Below, one piece after another: positions 63,531 to 64,000 of a stretch of 64,000 nt of DNA. The translations under genes and the position numbers were made by a program. The DNA is from Prorocentrum cordatum (lineage: Eukaryota > Sar > Dinophyceae > Prorocentrales > Prorocentraceae), in assembly GCA_963575745.1 (NCBI GenBank), contig CAUYUJ010021672.1:8947-72946 (forward strand), in the 5' to 3' direction. The notes under the pieces are model-generated. The model did not search any database. It worked only from the letters and a program-made list of their open reading frames with translations, and was not told where the DNA came from. Position 1 is the stretch's first letter, and every line of letters starts with the position of its first letter.

Positions 63531-64000
63531 TAGACAGATGGTGAGACATTCGTATATCTATATCTCTATACAATTGTACATACACATAGATTGTGGGTAG
63601 ACGTATACATGAGACCCCATGTATCCATACACATACTTCGTTGGAATCACATACACAGGTGTACACAATATATATATATATATACACATTTATATATATA
63701 TATATAGTTAGTAGACACACGCGCGCGCTACGCGCGCGCTTCGGTTCTAGTCAGCATTTTGTCGCGAAACGATGCCACGGCAAGCCGTGACATCGACAGC
63801 GGATCTCGTTTCAGAGGGTGCCTTGGAAATCTCGTACTGTGTTGCCTCCTTCCAGGCGTAACTCCGTCGCAGTGTTTCATTGCAGGAAGATTCCAGAACT
63901 GCCTGGACTGAACCAGGCTGAATCGAACAACCGCGAACCAGCGTCCCCCCCAAGAAGAATCAAACCGAACCAGAATGGTCGCGGTAGAGACCCGAACCGA
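63531..64000. other. TA tracts and no recognised gene
   Basis: TATATA runs at 63669-63708, a GCGCGCGC palindrome at 63720-63740, then loose AACCGAACCAGA units to the window end. Confidence 0.6.

Overview
The window looks like nuclear DNA of a dinoflagellate. The main evidence is a near-perfect dinoflagellate spliced-leader (DinoSL) relic fused to a small single-exon gene at 39.6 kb. GC-rich coding sequence, very abundant triplet microsatellites and degenerate retroelements with few cellular genes agree with this. The genus cannot be told from the window.

Layout. 0-20 kb is almost gene-free: long AGT, CGT, CCT, CAT, GAT and GGA arrays, foldback elements, two copies of a mariner-type MITE, and one possible oxygenase exon near 2.3 kb. 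20.7-25.6 kb is a decayed Ty1/copia-type LTR retrotransposon (LTR, gag with two zinc knuckles, protease, integrase start, broken RT, RNase H, LTR). 26.5-27.7 kb is a minisatellite whose units flip orientation half-way, with an 89-nt poly(A) run. 28-34 kb holds three tandem copies of a composite repeat; a fourth, inverted copy lies at 9.6-10.6 kb. 34-39.6 kb is mostly unrecognised sequence, including a repeat at 37.6-38.1 kb that serves as an unoccupied relative of the site used by the large element downstream. 39.6-40.2 kb is a retroposed mRNA: DinoSL relic, 130-aa secreted-type protein and A-rich tail, between matching target-site duplications.

The centre-piece is 42053-48821, an apparently intact tyrosine-recombinase retrotransposon. 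It has split direct repeats in the order A1 - genes - B1 - A2 - B2 (A 109 bp, B 130 bp, both identical by eye). It encodes a Cys-rich membrane protein, a Gag-position protein, RT-RNase H, a tyrosine recombinase, and a cytosine-C5-methyltransferase-like domain. That last domain lies in the -1 frame directly after a canonical CCCTTTT slippery heptamer. The ends share an AT dinucleotide with the host (TA)n tract, which fits site-specific integration of a circular intermediate.

49-57 kb is AT-richer and gene-poor. It may be intron of a minus-strand voltage-gated ion-channel gene, of which one exon (S1-S3) is visible at 57.2-57.7 kb. 58.8-64 kb returns to degenerate arrays: 10-11-bp periodic repeats, a 99-bp tandem duplication, a foldback element and a 10-bp minisatellite.

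Few of these genes cooperate, except within the two retrotransposons. Most apparent reading frames in the window are translations of microsatellites or antisense shadows of GC-rich genes.
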